From Eretmocerus hayati (Eukaryota; Arthropoda; Insecta; Hymenoptera; Aphelinidae): a stretch of DNA of 64,000 nucleotides. Made by a program: the position numbers and the translations under genes. A model generated the notes under the pieces. It saw only the letters and a list, made by a program, of their open reading frames with translations, had not been told where the DNA came from and made no database searches. The stretch is taken from NCBI GenBank assembly GCA_029851415.1, contig CM056742.1, forward strand, positions 93,672,748-93,736,747. Reading direction: 5' to 3'. The number at the start of each line of letters is the position of its first letter. Positions within the stretch are counted from its first letter, which is position 1. Shown piece after piece: positions 1-11,779 of this stretch.

Positions 1-60
1 TTGTCAGATGCTCGAGCAATCATGAGAACCAATCTGCCATGGGTTTCGAGCTGATCAAAA

Positions 61-1080
61 GTGGGGAAGGCAGTCATTCTGGAGGTTAAGGATCCGAACG
101 ACGCCGTAGATAGGGTTAGGATCGGAATGCGTTCGCTCAATTCCTCTCAGATACTCGGACCATCATGGGGACCAATCTGCTTTAGGGTTCAGACCAATCT
201 GAGCTGCGGAAGACAGTTTTCCTCCGAGGTTATGAATCTTGACCACGCGGTGGATAGGGGAAATTCTGACAAGAATTTCGCGAACGCATTTTGATTCCAA
301 CCCCATCTACGGCATGGTCAAGATTTATATTCTCGGAAGAAAACTGTCTTCCGCAGCTTTGGATGGCCTGAAACCCATGGCAGATAGGTCCTCATGACTG
401 CTCTAAGATTTGTCAAAAAAATTGCGAACGCATCCCGATCCTAACCCTATCTACGGCGTCATCCAGATTCTTAACCTCCAAAATGACTGCCTCCCGCACT
501 TCCGATCAGCTCGAAACCCGTGGCAGATTGGTTCGTATGATTGCCTGAGTATCTGACAAAAATTCCGCGAACGCATCCCGATCCTAACCCTATCCACGGC
601 GTGGTCAAGATTCATAACATCGGAAGAAAGCTGTCTTCCGCAGCTTCGATCGGCCTGAAACCTATGGCAGATTTTTCCCCATGACTGCCCGAGTATTTGA
701 CAAAAATTTCTCGAACGCTTTCCGATCCTAACCCTATTTACGGCGTTGTTCAGATTCATAACCTCCAAAATGACTGCGTCTCGCACTTCCGATCAGCTCG
801 AAACCCATGGCAGATTGGTTCTTATAATTGACCGAGTGTCTGACAAAAATTCCGCGGACGCGTCCCGATCCTAACCTTTTCTACGGCGTGGGCCAGATTC
901 ATGACTTCCAAAATGACTGCCCCCCGCACCTTTGATTGGCCTGAAACCCATGGCAGATTGGTCCTCGAGATTGCCCGAGTACCTGACAAGAATTTCGCGA
1001 ACGCATCCCGACCCTAACCCTATCTCCGGCGTGTTTCAATATCCTAACCTCCGAAAAAAGTCGTTTCTGCACCTCCGATC
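61..1080. repeat. ~143-bp satellite array with an inversion near 260
   Basis: The phrase gatcctaaccctat (or a close variant) recurs at 293, 437, 580, 724, 867 and 1010, giving a 143-144 bp unit. Two subtypes are visible: one with a gtcttccgcagct block (units from about 301 and 587) and one with a ccaaaatgactgc block (units from about 444, 730 and 873), which partly alternate. From 61 to about 260 the same units read in the opposite direction, so the array contains a head-to-head junction near 260. Short ORFs here are by-products of the repeat. Nothing suggests a gene. Confidence 0.9.
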
Positions 1081-2054
1081 TAGCTGAATTTTGTTTTCCA
1101 TGTCATTACAAACTCAAATCTTCGTTCTTGTGGAATAAAAAAAATCCAGTACAAACTTGGTTCGGATCTGATCTCCATGTACATAGCTGCCAAAGAGTCT
1201 TTGAAGTTTTGAGAAGGCTATATACGTAGGGCTCACAGATTTCATTCTCGACATTCTTCTTTTGATTTGAGTGGCTACAAATCCACTTCAATCGCATCAA
1301 ATAGACTTCCACGATAGGTCATTTTGAGGGAAATTCGAAGAACTATTGTTTAAACCTAGTTTCATGAGCCCAAAACCTAATGGGCATGCTAGTGTGGCCG
1401 TTTTCTGTTCAAAACTGTGCTTTGAAAATGATTTTTCAGTGTTTTGACGACTGTTAAGGACTGAAATGATTCTTAGGAAATACATTTTCGATGTAAAATG
1501 ACTCGGAAAATACGATGACAATAAATCAGAGCTCTACAAGGAGTTCCGGCTCCATGAGAAATCGTTTTCCCCTTTTTTGACATTTTCACGCACAAAAAAA
1601 GTTCCAGGGAAGCCATATCTCAGAAGAAATACTTCAAATTTCTTTCACTTGTAGTGTGGAACAATATTAATGTAAATGAAAGTTGGAAAAATTTTTTGGG
1701 GGGGTCAAAAAAGATATGGGCTACACCGTGAATCAAGGATATTTTGAGTCTGGCAAGGGCCAGAACGGCTGATGAAGGCTTTGAGGGTGATAAATCGATA
1801 GGTTTCCGACCCCTCTTTCAAATGCCGTAAGCCGAATTGCGATTGGTGAGAATGGTCAAAAGTTATACGCAAATTGCCGAGGCAATGTTTCAAATCTTGG
1901 ATCGATAGCAAAATGCTCATATGGACCCAGGTAATGCGAACAAAAGTTTTATGGCCCTATGAACTGTTGGAACTATCTTCTTTCAACCTCATGAAACAGG
2001 AAAAAGACCTATAGAGGGTTAGAAAAATGATCGGAGAGAAACTTGCTGAATTGA
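1081..2054. other. Unassigned sequence
   Basis: No gene, tandem repeat or terminal inverted repeat was recognised. Short ORFs on both strands have no family-like motif. The stretch lies downstream, on the minus strand, of the broken gene whose last recognisable codons are near 2055, so it could hold more of that gene. Confidence 0.4.
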
Positions 2055-2657
2055 CGTGGAATTACTCACAATCATTATCATTGAAACCCGAGCCACCATT
2101 TATAACCATACAATTAACGTGGCATGACTGAGCCCATTCGAGTGTGACAACTTCATTCTCTTTGAGCATGTTATCATCTATAGTGTTTTATCCCTCTAGG
2201 AAAAAATGAAGCTGTGGTGGTAGAATGAAATCTATCAACGGTTTTTCATGATCTCGAGGAAGAATAGGTTCGTTGATGCAATTCATGTAATTCTTACATA
2301 ACTTCTCATTTGCACCGTGATCTTTCCATCCTTCACAATAGGCGCGAATTTTTGCGATCGTTCTGGATTCAAAACCGGTTTGTGATAGGCAATCTTTCGG
2401 AGCAAAGCACCATGTGCAAGGGAATGCAGAACTGTGGGGTCCTATCCCAGAACCCATGTTTGCAACTCTCAAATCAACAGCATATTCACCTGGGTTTTTC
2501 TCCAAACCAATTAACGAGCACAGCTTTGAAATTTTCTCGTAGTTTCCTTGGCATGACTCTACAATTCCAATGATGAATAATGTTCTTACGCCGGAATCGG
2601 AGAATCGTTCAGATATACATTCTTGCTCAAATTCTTTCGGATCAGGTTGATCCAGAT
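2055..2657 (-). pseudogene. C-terminal part of a broken unrecognised gene, split by the BEL insertion
   Basis: Read on the minus strand, this carries a conserved-looking protein segment. It includes the motif GIGPHSSAFPCTWC (a CxxC pair), then a segment ending in ILPPQLHFFLEG and a TAA stop at about 2188. In another frame below that it continues with TLEWAQSCHVN and GSGFNDNDC, ending at a possible splice donor (GTGAGT) near 2055. The break near 2190 is therefore a frameshift, or an intron I cannot see. The upstream half lies at 10585-11779; removing the LTR element and one CAGAT copy joins the halves in the same frame. I recall similar Cys-containing proteins from repeat families in insects and cnidarians, but I cannot name a family. 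A transposon-borne gene is the best guess. Confidence 0.55.
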
Positions 2658-2911
2658 TGTTTAGTAAGGGAGCGGGTGCACTGAATAACTTTGAAACCAT
2701 ACTTTAATTAAACAATTAAACTATATTAAATTCCAAAAGAAAGGGGCTCATTACATATTGAGCGAGGTGGTGCGGTCGGCTGCTGGACAGAAACTGGCGA
2801 GAGCAGCGGAAGGCGACGGCGCGGGCAGCGCGGGACTCGAGCGTGAACACAAAATGGCGGATGCGCGCGAAAATTCAATTCTTTTACAATAGATCATGAT
2901 GAAACTAAACA
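2658..2911 (-). repeat. 3' LTR of the BEL/Pao element
   Basis: 254 bp, from TGTTTAGT to ACTAAACA, matching 10332-10584. On the minus strand it follows a purine-rich stretch (GAGGTGGGCGG, plus-strand positions about 2914-2924), a candidate polypurine tract. CAGAT at 2653-2657 is the target duplication. Confidence 0.92.
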
Positions 2912-3737
2912 TACCGCCCACCTCGATTTATTACTATTGAAAGAATCGATAAATTAGGTAATTTCATTGTACATCAATGCATCAAAAAAGGACTCGAACC
3001 TAAGAGAATACAATTCAAGGGTGTCATATCCAAATTGGAAGTTGAGGATAAAGAGCAGTAGGCTCAAAAAACTTTTTGGATGAAAAATTCCAAAAATCGT
3101 AATAGATGTACCTAACAGTTGAATTTCCAACTGAAATCGAACAAAAATCAATGCGAAACCGTATGGCTCTTAATTAATTAATAATAAATTGTAGAATCTT
3201 CAACAACAAAATCTGAAAAGATTCAGTGAAAGTCCATTCCCTTTCTTGTGGAATAGATAACCAAAGAAATAGATCAAAATAAAATCACTTAGGTCCATAA
3301 GCAGAACCATAATCCGAAACGCTATTCACAATGGGATGATTTAGCTGAATCATCAAAGAAAAATCATTCAATCAACTTGAATTGTTAGGAATGCAACGAA
3401 AAATAGAAGAATGAAGCCAGAGCTTCAGTTAAATCATTCCACCATCAGGTTTAAAAATATACTAAGTTCCGGCTACCCGGGATCGAGTCCCAAAAGGAGG
3501 AACGTTCATTCCCTTGGGATATGAACGCCCTTGGCAACCGCGCAATTGACTTTAATTTTCGTATTGCGCTTTCATACACGCCAGACACTAACTTCCTTAG
3601 TGCTTTTGAGTTGATAAAACGCCCATACTACTTGAAAAATGACTCTACTTTCACTGATAAGTGGAATTGAGTTTACCCCAGACTCGAAAAGACTTCAATC
3701 TTAACACTAAATCACTAGTTGTCCAATACACGAAAGT
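2912..3737 (-). other. BEL/Pao 3' untranslated region
   Basis: Between the end of the pol remnant and the 3' LTR. The sequence is AT-rich with no recognisable ORF. The one minus-strand ORF here (2954-3151) has no family-like motif. Confidence 0.6.
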
Positions 3738-6700
3738 TCAGCTCTCATCACTTTCTTCTCCTGAAGTCTCCGGAACAAGAAGTACAAGCTTGACAATCGG
3801 TCGTCGAAATGTTAATGTAGCAGTGCAAACGTCTACAACTCGGATCCTGCCATTATGGCCAGGGAATACTGCGGTGACTACTGCTAAGGGCCAGACAGCT
3901 GGAGGTCTGCAACCGTCGCGAAGCAAGACCACATCACCCAATCGATATGCTCTAGGAGGCCTTGATCACTCATGTTTCTCTTGCAGAGCTTGTAGATATT
4001 CACTGGACCATGATTTCCAAAATTCCTGGGCCATTTGAGTCATTCACCTCCATCTATTGTTGACTGAAATGGGCTTCGACGGAACGGTTGGTTCTGGAAT
4101 TATAAATGATGGTCTCTGTATGAGGAAATGCGCAGGTGTCAGTGCAGACAATGCAGACGGATCATCTCTCAAAGGGGCAATAAGCCTTGAATTCAGACAG
4201 GCCTCAATTTTAGATAACAAAGTGGACATTTCTACAAAAGTAAGAAAATGGTTGCCAACTATCCTTTTCAAATGATGTTTGGCTGATTTGACCGCAGCCT
4301 CCCAAATCCCTCCGAATCGTGGTGCCGCAGGTGGGTTGAATCTGAACTCAGTCTTCATGTTGCTCAGCTCCACAGCTATGCCCTTGAATTCCGTAGAAGC
4401 TCCATCAAAACGACGTTGTAGTTCAGCATCTGCACCAACGAAATTGAGTCCATTGTCGCACTCCAACTTCCTGCAATGGCCACGTCTTGCCTCGAACCGC
4501 TCGAATGCAGCCATGAATGCAGGACTAGAATAATCCTCTACGGCCTCCAAGTGTATAGCTCTTGTGCTAAGACAGATGAAAACACAACCATAAGCTTTCA
4601 TCGTACCATGACCTCGACTTTTAAACAACCGAATTTTAAATGGACCTTAGAAGTCCACTCCCGAGTGCTCAAAGGGATGAGCAGGTGTGACTCTAACCTT
4701 AGAGAGATCTCCCATCAATTGGGTTGACATTTTAGCTGAATATCGTAAACATACCGTGCACTTGTTGATCAGAACTTTTACCGCTTGTCGACCCTTGAGA
4801 ATCCAGCACTGATTCCTGAGACTGGCCAACGTGAGCTGCGTACCGCCGTCTTGAGAATCCAAATGAGCTCTTCCCACAAGTAGTTCTGTTAACGGGCTCC
4901 TGCAGAGTAGAATTGGAGGATATTCGGCCGGATAGTCCAACAAGGCATGACGGAGTCTACCGCCCACTCTGAGTAGCCCTTGATCTAGAAAAGGTCTTAA
5001 TTTCAATAAATTGGTATCCTTGATTTCTTTGCTCATCTCGAGGCACCTGAAACAGTCACCAAAGCTATGCCTTTGCTCAAGATAGATCCATAATAATTCA
5101 GAGTTCTTCAGCTCTGCTATATTTAGCAAACCGCCTGAGAACGCGCCCAAGTCGATGAATTCCAGCTTCAGGAATTGGATTTTCCCCTCCTTTTCCTCAT
5201 CCATACGAAGACTCAGCTTCGTCAAAAAACGAAGACAGAGAGCCATGATTCGCAACAGTTTGGAAACTGTGGAATACCTGTTCACAAGATCATTTTGAGT
5301 CATGAAATCCGGACACTGACTCGCCGTGATGGCGTGAGAAGAAGTTTTCTCTCCAAGGGGTAAACTGTCAGATTCTCAGCCTCAGTGGTCCACGGATCAC
5401 ATGACTCTGTGAGAAACGTGGGACCTTTCCACCAAAGTTCGAATGAAGATAAACTTTCAGGACTGAAACCTCGAGGAACCACATCCGCTGGGTTGTCTTT
5501 TGATCTGACATGATGCCAATGTGCCTTAAGAAGCAATTCTTGAATTTGCGAACATCTATTTGCCACAAATGTATGCCACCGATTAGGCAAGGCTCTGATC
5601 CAAAACAAAACATCTTTCGAATCTGACCATGAATGAGTTGCTACTGTTCTAATAGGCATAATTTTCAAGAAGTGATCAGCAAGTTTTGTTAACAATAACG
5701 TCGCACAAAGCTCTAGTCGGGGTATGCTAACTGTCTTTATTGGCGCTACCTTTGATTTGGCACACTGCAATGAAACAATAACTCCACCATTTCTGATCAA
5801 TCTCAGTTAAATTACAGCTCCGTACGCTTTAGAGGAAGCATCTGCAAACCCATGCAGTTCTATAGTCAACCCCTGGCTCTAATAACCTATCCATCGAGGA
5901 ATTTTGATTTCTTCCAAACTCATCAGCTTTTCATACCAATCAGACCACTTTTCTGAATTTCCCCCGGGAAGCACATCGTCCCAATTGCACTTCAACAGCC
6001 AGAGAGATTGCATGAATATTTTCGCCCAAATTACTACAGGAGCTAACCATCCTAAAGGGTCAAAGATTTTTGCTGTAAGTGACAAAACGGATCTTTTAGT
6101 CAATATTTGACTGTCGAACACTTGAGGCTTGATTTTGAAATGAAAATAATCTTCTCTCGGTGACGAGAAAGTCCCAATATAGAAGTACAATTATCCGAAT
6201 CGAAAGTCGTTGAGCCGTGAATCCTGTGATCCATCGCGCACCATTAGCTGCCCATTTTCTCAACTCAGAACCGCCCACCTTGAGAATCCCGATCAGCTGA
6301 TCCTGTTTCTCTAGAGCTTCACCCAATGTTTCTCCCCCCGACATAAAATCATCCATGTATGATTCATCCTCGATGATTTTAATAGCGAGAATGAAGAGGT
6401 GACTGTAATCCTCAGCTAATTGTCTTAGTACTCGAATAGCTAGGTATGGTGAACATTTTAAACCATAAGTTATTGTTTTGAGAGAATAGAGTAAAATTTC
6501 TGAGTCTGAATTTCCTCTCCACAAAATCGTTTGCAAATGGCGATCTCGAGGATCCACCAATACTTGCCGGTACATTTTCTCAATGTCTGCTACAAACGCG
6601 AATTCATAGCGACGCCATTTTGAGATCAGATCAATCAACTCTGGGAGCAAGTTCTCTCCAGTGTAGAGGAGGTCATTCAAAGATATTCCGTGAATTTTAT

Positions 6701-8171
6701 TTGAACCATTGAAGACCGTTCGTAACTTTTTAGAGCCTCGCAGGACTCCATGATGAGTAAGAACGTACACCCGATTTTTCTCCTCGACCGACAAGTTTGA
6801 AGCCTTTTCCATATGCGAGAGTTGTTCATACTCTAGCATGAATGTCTTGTATTTTGCCTCGAAATCCGAATTTTTCAAAAATTTCCGTCCCATTGCATAC
6901 AGAGATTGAAGAGCGGATTTGTATGATTCACCGGGATTGAAATTCAAACTTCCGATCAAATCTGGCTTCACTGGCAACCGAACCACATATCTACCGCTCG
7001 GGTCTTGATAATGGGTTTTCTGAAAATGTTCTTCACATTTGAAATCGTCCTCAGAGGGCTTTTTTCCGGGCGTCACTACTTCCTCTTGCTTCCAGAACTT
7101 CTCGAGAATCGACTCTAGCTCAGTATCATCGACCAAATGGAAGTAAGATGAAGAAGATTCCGAATTTTGACCGACGCTAGAAGAAACTATCCAACCCAAC
7201 TCAGTATTTGTAGCGATAGGTTGATTAGAAAGATCAAAGTTTGCCTTTTTCACGCCATCAAGTACAATCTGAGCGTGAACTTTGGCACCGAGCAACATAT
7301 CGATTGATCTTGTTTTTAGAAAATTAGGATCAGCTAAAACTAGCTCTTTGAGATGATCCCATTTATCCACACCCGCCGAAATTGAAGTTTTATGGCCAGA
7401 AATCTCGGGAATTATGAACGCCTGCACCTCGCAACTCAAATCCGATGAAAATCGGGGAAACACTGTGAAGTTAGCTAAACCCCTCGAAGCACGAGTGTTG
7501 AGATCGCCAACTCCTTTGATTTGCACCTTAGATCTCACCCTTTTGATTCCTAGTTTCTGGCAAGCATTCTCCGTAATGAAAGAGGATTGCGAGCAGTGAT
7601 CGACTAAAGCTGTGGAATAATATTCAAATCCGTCAGCTGATATTAGCTTTACTACTGCTGTAGGCAAAAGCACAAAACCCGAATTGTCTACCGAATTTAG
7701 ACATGTTGTAACCGTCAAATGTGTGGTCGAGGAAGATTTTTGATTGGCCCCTGAACCTTTATCTTCACTCTGAGAACCCGAACCCGTTTTGTCCTCAGTT
7801 GGAGCGCCACTTGTAGGGTTAGCAGAATCCAGATGTATGAAACTATGATGTCTACCATTACACTTGCGACAAAATTTCGTTGACCTACAAGATTTTGCGC
7901 CGTGATTACCGAAGCAGATGAAACATGACCTCTTCTCTGTAACAAAAGCCCTACGATCAGCCACACTTTTAGCCTTAAAGGAATCGCACTGTGAGAGGTG
8001 ATGAGATTCCGAGCATGAAGGACAAACCTTTTTGGCAGTGTTTGCATCCGTATCCGTAGCCATTGAGTGAGTCTTTCCAGATCCAGATGGCTTAGCTGGT
8101 TGACTATTGTGGGATTTTTGAATACTTTCAATGGATTCCAAAGTAGCAAGCTGATCTTTGATGAAATTCTC
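3738..8171 (-). pseudogene. BEL/Pao pol remnant (zinc knuckles, protease, RT, RNase H, integrase)
   Basis: The order on the minus strand is as expected for BEL/Pao. Three Cys/His knuckles (CPSCSESHHLSQC, CFICFGNHGAKSC, CRKCNGRHH) come first, at about 8020-7850. The protease motif near 7590 reads VDHCSQSSF where the family usually has D-S-G-S, so the active site is lost. RT follows with ESYMDDFMSG near 6340, then an LTKRSVLSLTAKIFDPLGWLAP block near 6060, RNase H (GFADASSKAYGAVI near 5830), and integrase with CDNG near 4450 and GIWEAAVKS near 4320. In the integrase zinc domain the second His of the usual H-x4-H is Asp (AHLDSQDGG). The DUF5641-like tail ends near 3738. Stops interrupt at 5879, 5807, 4647, 4044 and 3966; frameshifts lie near 6195 and 5300. 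Confidence 0.9.
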
Positions 8172-9035
8172 TTACTGACCTACAGAAGAAGGAACATTTG
8201 TTTTGCCCAAATGCTTCTCCCACTCTTTCCTAGTAGAAGGATCAAATTTGGAAACTGAGAAGAATACGAATAAGTCTTCACCCGTTGTTTCGACAGGACG
8301 ATCTAAGCCTTTCAAAAAATTCAAAGTGTCGAACGAGCCAGCATACAATTTGTTCATCTCAGCCTGAGACTCATTTTTCATGTCCTTCAATGAGAAGTAA
8401 GAACCTAGAGACGAATTCACTAGCCTTCTTTTATTTTTATAGTATTCGCATAGATCAGACCAGGCCTTTGGATAATTTTCAGCATTTATCTCAATGGTCT
8501 TCATTTGATCTAGTGCTTCACCCGACAACTTTGTCCTCAAATGATAAAATTTGACAGCTGGAGCAATTTTATCCCTACGATGTACTAAAGTCTTGAATAG
8601 GTCCCGAAAATTTGACCATTCACTGAACTTTCCCGAAAAAATAGGAATATCAATTTTTGCCAACGAGTAAGAGTCTTCCGAGTTAACCTCCCTAAGAGCT
8701 ACTGGAGCGACAGTCGCGTTGGCTTCCCTTTCCGCCCTCTCTAAATCAGCAAAAGAATCCGAAATCTCTTGGAACTCCGATTTGCTTGCAAGGTACGATT
8801 CTTCTACTAAATCAGGGAGATTATTCTTGAAGTAATCGTGAACAGCTTCCTTTGGCTTCATCGCGACAATTTTATTATGGTTATGACGAAAAGCTTGAAA
8901 GTTTGTTTCTAGATTATTGAATCTAGTCGTAGCCGCCGCTTTTGACATTTTCTCTTGGCCCAATTTCTTAAAATTGACGTACGAATTAGCAATTTTTGGT
9001 TGGAGATCTAACTGCACCTGATATAGAGCGTCCAT
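8172..9035 (-). CDS. BEL/Pao gag, N-terminal part, closed by a premature TAA
   Basis: The ORF starts at the ATG at 9035-9033 (MDALYQVQ); longer readings begin inside the leader. It runs 287 residues to TAA at 8172-8174. The middle contains KIDIPIFSGKFSEWSNF and KFYHLRTKLSGEA, matching the DUF1759-type region of BEL/Pao gag polyproteins that build the intracellular particle. The reading frame continues unbroken past the TAA into the zinc knuckles at 8020-7850, so the stop is a nonsense mutation within what was one gag-pol frame. Confidence 0.85.
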   Translation of the reverse strand: MDALYQVQLDLQPKIANSYVNFKKLGQEKMSKAAATTRFNNLETNFQAFRHNHNKIVAMKPKEAVHDYFKNNLPDLVEESYLASKSEFQEISDSFADLERAEREANATVAPVALREVNSEDSYSLAKIDIPIFSGKFSEWSNFRDLFKTLVHRRDKIAPAVKFYHLRTKLSGEALDQMKTIEINAENYPKAWSDLCEYYKNKRRLVNSSLGSYFSLKDMKNESQAEMNKLYAGSFDTLNFLKGLDRPVETTGEDLFVFFSVSKFDPSTRKEWEKHLGKTNVPSSVGQ

Positions 9036-10331
9036 TTTTATTCCAAATCCTAAAATTGGACGAAAACCGGAAGAAAACCGAATCGAAAAGCTGGTAATCC
9101 AAAATGATGCGTTTATTTGGCCCGAAATGCCAAAATCTAGCAAAAGGATTCAAACCGATGCCAAAATTCTCACCAGAATTAGGCAAACCCGACCGAGAGA
9201 TGAAGAATTTTTTCAAACCTAAACTCAAGATTTGATGAAATCGCTTATCCAAAAAATTCTCCGAACCGTACTGAAAAATATTTACAAGTATTTACAAGAT
9301 AACCTAAAAATGTATGAGCAACCCCCTGCGTTCAACATTTATAGGTTAGAATGCCCCAAAGTGAATTGAGATAATCTATGAATTCTCTAGAATCCAAGTC
9401 GAATTCAATATGACAATCTCATTCATAGACTATAACTCACTCGTTCGACCGTATAGGCAGTTGACTCACGATGATAGAAACCAAAGTAGTCCTGTGCTGA
9501 GCCGTTGTGATGTGCGTACGACGATGAGCAGGCTGGTAGACTGCACGACGGCACGATGTTGTCGTCACCGCGTGAAGCACCTCGCTACACTGCGCCGAGT
9601 GTCGATGAACAGCTGCGCGCCGCCGATGAGCAACTGCGGATGACACTGGTCAGCTGTGTTGCCAGATGTCGGAGTCAGCGCCAAGCCTCAGCACGCACAC
9701 CAACTTAGGTCACACGTACGGCAACTCACTATAAAATCCAATAATTTCAGTGCATGCCCAAATGACATCAAGAAAGCTCATCACTGAAACTCTAAAGTGC
9801 CGATTGCACACACAAAATATTGTACGAATGGTACAATCTATTTTTTATTTGCAACAAGGTGTGCAAAATAAGCTCAATCCACGAGCAAAAGTGCTTTGAA
9901 TTCAAATCAATATTGGAGAATTTTCCAAAAACTCAAAAAAACCACTGTGAAAGATGAAAATTATCAAATAAGAGAGCTTAGCCCAGTAATCCCACGTTGC
10001 CCAAGGACCCTCCTGGATCCCCAGGTCGTTTCCGTCGTCTCCAAGAGGTGCGGCGACTTGAGTCCTCGTGGCCGCTTTGGAGGTTAGCCTGCGCTCCGCT
10101 GCCGGTGGACCAATGCTCCGAATTCAGCAATCGAGGGAATGATAATCCCCATCCGCCGGCAGAAAACAGCTTTTCACATGCTGTTTGGCCCTGAGGAAGA
10201 CGCCACTGGACGCCCCAGGAGACTGCCGACGACGCACAATCACCATGAAATCACCTCGTGGTGATGCGAATCCGTTCGCATCCCCGTGAATTCCACCACT
10301 AGCTCTGATCCGGTACACGAAGGACCATAAA
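9036..10331 (-). other. BEL/Pao leader with candidate primer-binding site
   Basis: A 1.3-kb stretch between the 5' LTR and gag without a credible ORF. On the minus strand, four bases after the LTR, TGGTCCTTCGTG (plus 10316-10327) begins with the TGG expected of a tRNA-primed binding site. The priming tRNA was not identified. Short ORFs here lack family motifs. Confidence 0.6.
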
Positions 10332-10584
10332 TGTTTAGTAAGGGAGCGGGTGCACTGAATAACTTTGAAACCATAGTTTAATTAAACAATTAAACTATAT
10401 TAAATTCCAGAGAAAGGGGCTCATTACATATTGAGCGAGGTGGTGTGGACGGCTGCTGGACAGGAACTGGCGAGGGCAGTGGAAGGCGACGGCGCGGGCA
10501 GCGCGGGACTCGAGCGTGAACACAAAATGGCGGATGCGCACGAAAATTCAATTCTTTTACAATAGATCGTAATGAAACTAAACA
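10332..10584 (-). repeat. 5' LTR of the BEL/Pao element
   Basis: 253 bp, TGTTTAGT to ACTAAACA, ~96% identical by eye to 2658-2911. On the minus strand it contains a GC-rich block around an ATTTTGTG motif and ends with an ATG-containing stretch that gives short spurious ORFs. Confidence 0.92.
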
Positions 10585-11779
10585 CAGATCACTATACGAA
10601 TTTTGAATAGATGAGCAAACTTTGAGCGAACCTCTACCGCCATCGATACCATATTTTAACAGAACTTCAGTAACTGAACGATGACTTTTGACGAACTCAA
10701 TCAAACCGGAGAGGTCGTGACAAAAAACGGCAACTCATTCAACCTCACCTCTTTCATCACCTCTGATTATAAAGAACTTCATTTTTTCGGCGCGAAAAAA
10801 TCTATCTACTGGATGAATCTGAGCACTGAGTTTAGTTTTCAAATTAGACTCGGATATTCCTCTTCCGAGTGACTTTTCGAAGAGTTTTTGCAATCCTCAA
10901 GGTATCTTTTTGCGTAAGATTGAGATTATTTTGCATGGTTATCATAGCACTTGCGGGAATTTGTGTAAGAGACTTCGGATGAGCTTTAGAACCAACCGTG
11001 ACTTTGACAGGTCTGCCTGATGTGCGAAGAGTCATTGAAGAACAAACTGGTTGCGATTCAGTACTTTTTCCAGCGCGTGACTTAAGTGATGAAGAGATTA
11101 CCTTTCTTGCCGATCGCTTTGATGTTGATGCGAGGAGATCTTCCAAATTCTTCACTCGACTCTTCATTACACTGATGACCTACTTCTTTTGGAATTATTG
11201 ATATGCAATATTTACACCTCTTATGAGCATCTGGATCTTCCTCACTTGAAATCGATACGGGCAAAGATTCTGTAATGATATAGTTGTGGGAGTTATCGAT
11301 TTGGAATCTGCATGAACGTTAGAGAAGATGAGTGAATCGATCAATGAAGATTCTCATTTCGACAGAAAAACAAGCTTGGATGGAGAAATCGGAGTTATAT
11401 GTACCTTTTCCCAATGTGACAGTAAGGACGTTCTGATGCGACAGATCCTGATACTCTTGATTCCTCCCTATCACACAAATTTGGCACGCGCATGTTTCAT
11501 TATCAGATCGGAGATTCATTCTTGCAGACAAAATTTTGAAAAATCAGGCACATCTTTTATATCCAGATTTCCTTTCAACTCGTATAACTTGGTTTTGCAC
11601 GAGCTGAAAGGTCCACAAGGTAGTTTTGAGTCGGAAGCATCGTAACTAGAAGATTGATTGATGAGCTTCACAGTTTTTCCTCCAGGATCTATTTGGAATA
11701 ACTTCTTACTTGCTGGACTTTTCTTCAGACAAACACAACAAATTTTCCCTCGATTTTCGTCATGCGTGTGCACGGGCAT
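10585..11779 (-). pseudogene. N-terminal part of the broken unrecognised gene
   Basis: Minus-strand reading gives a chain of Cys-rich blocks in different frames. From the ATG at 11779 come GKICCVCLKKS and CGPFSSC; then CACQICVIGR near 11480; then CKYCISIIPKEVGHQC near 11200; then a Lys/Arg-rich segment with RTSGRPVKVTVGSK near 11010; and last IEFVKSHRS and LLKYGIDGGRGSLKVC (10704-10600), which runs to the insertion point at 10585. Frame changes near 11510, 11160 and 10850 mean either introns or decay. The CxxC and CxC pairs suggest one or more zinc-binding modules. Its C-terminal half is at 2055-2657. Family and function are not recognised; a transposon-borne gene is plausible because its flanks are repeats. 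Confidence 0.5.

Larger units (their letters stand above)
2658..10584 (-). mobile_element. Complete but decayed BEL/Pao LTR retrotransposon
   Basis: Two direct repeats of about 254 bp bound the element. Each begins TGTTTAGT and ends ACTAAACA, an 8-bp inverted pair. The 5-bp sequence CAGAT precedes the left copy (2653-2657) and follows the right copy (10585-10589), a target-site duplication of the length usual for BEL/Pao. Coding capacity is on the minus strand: gag with a DUF1759-like region, zinc knuckles, an aspartic protease remnant, BEL-type RT with YMDD, RNase H, integrase and a C-terminal DUF5641-like region. By eye the LTRs differ at about 10 positions plus one indel (~4%), so this copy is older than the two LTR elements at 46-63 kb. 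Six in-frame stops and two frameshifts show it is dead. Confidence 0.93.

Noticed and set aside
293..1025. cctaaccct words as telomeric repeat
   Set aside because: They occur once per 143-bp unit, not in tandem, and do not match the insect TTAGG array.
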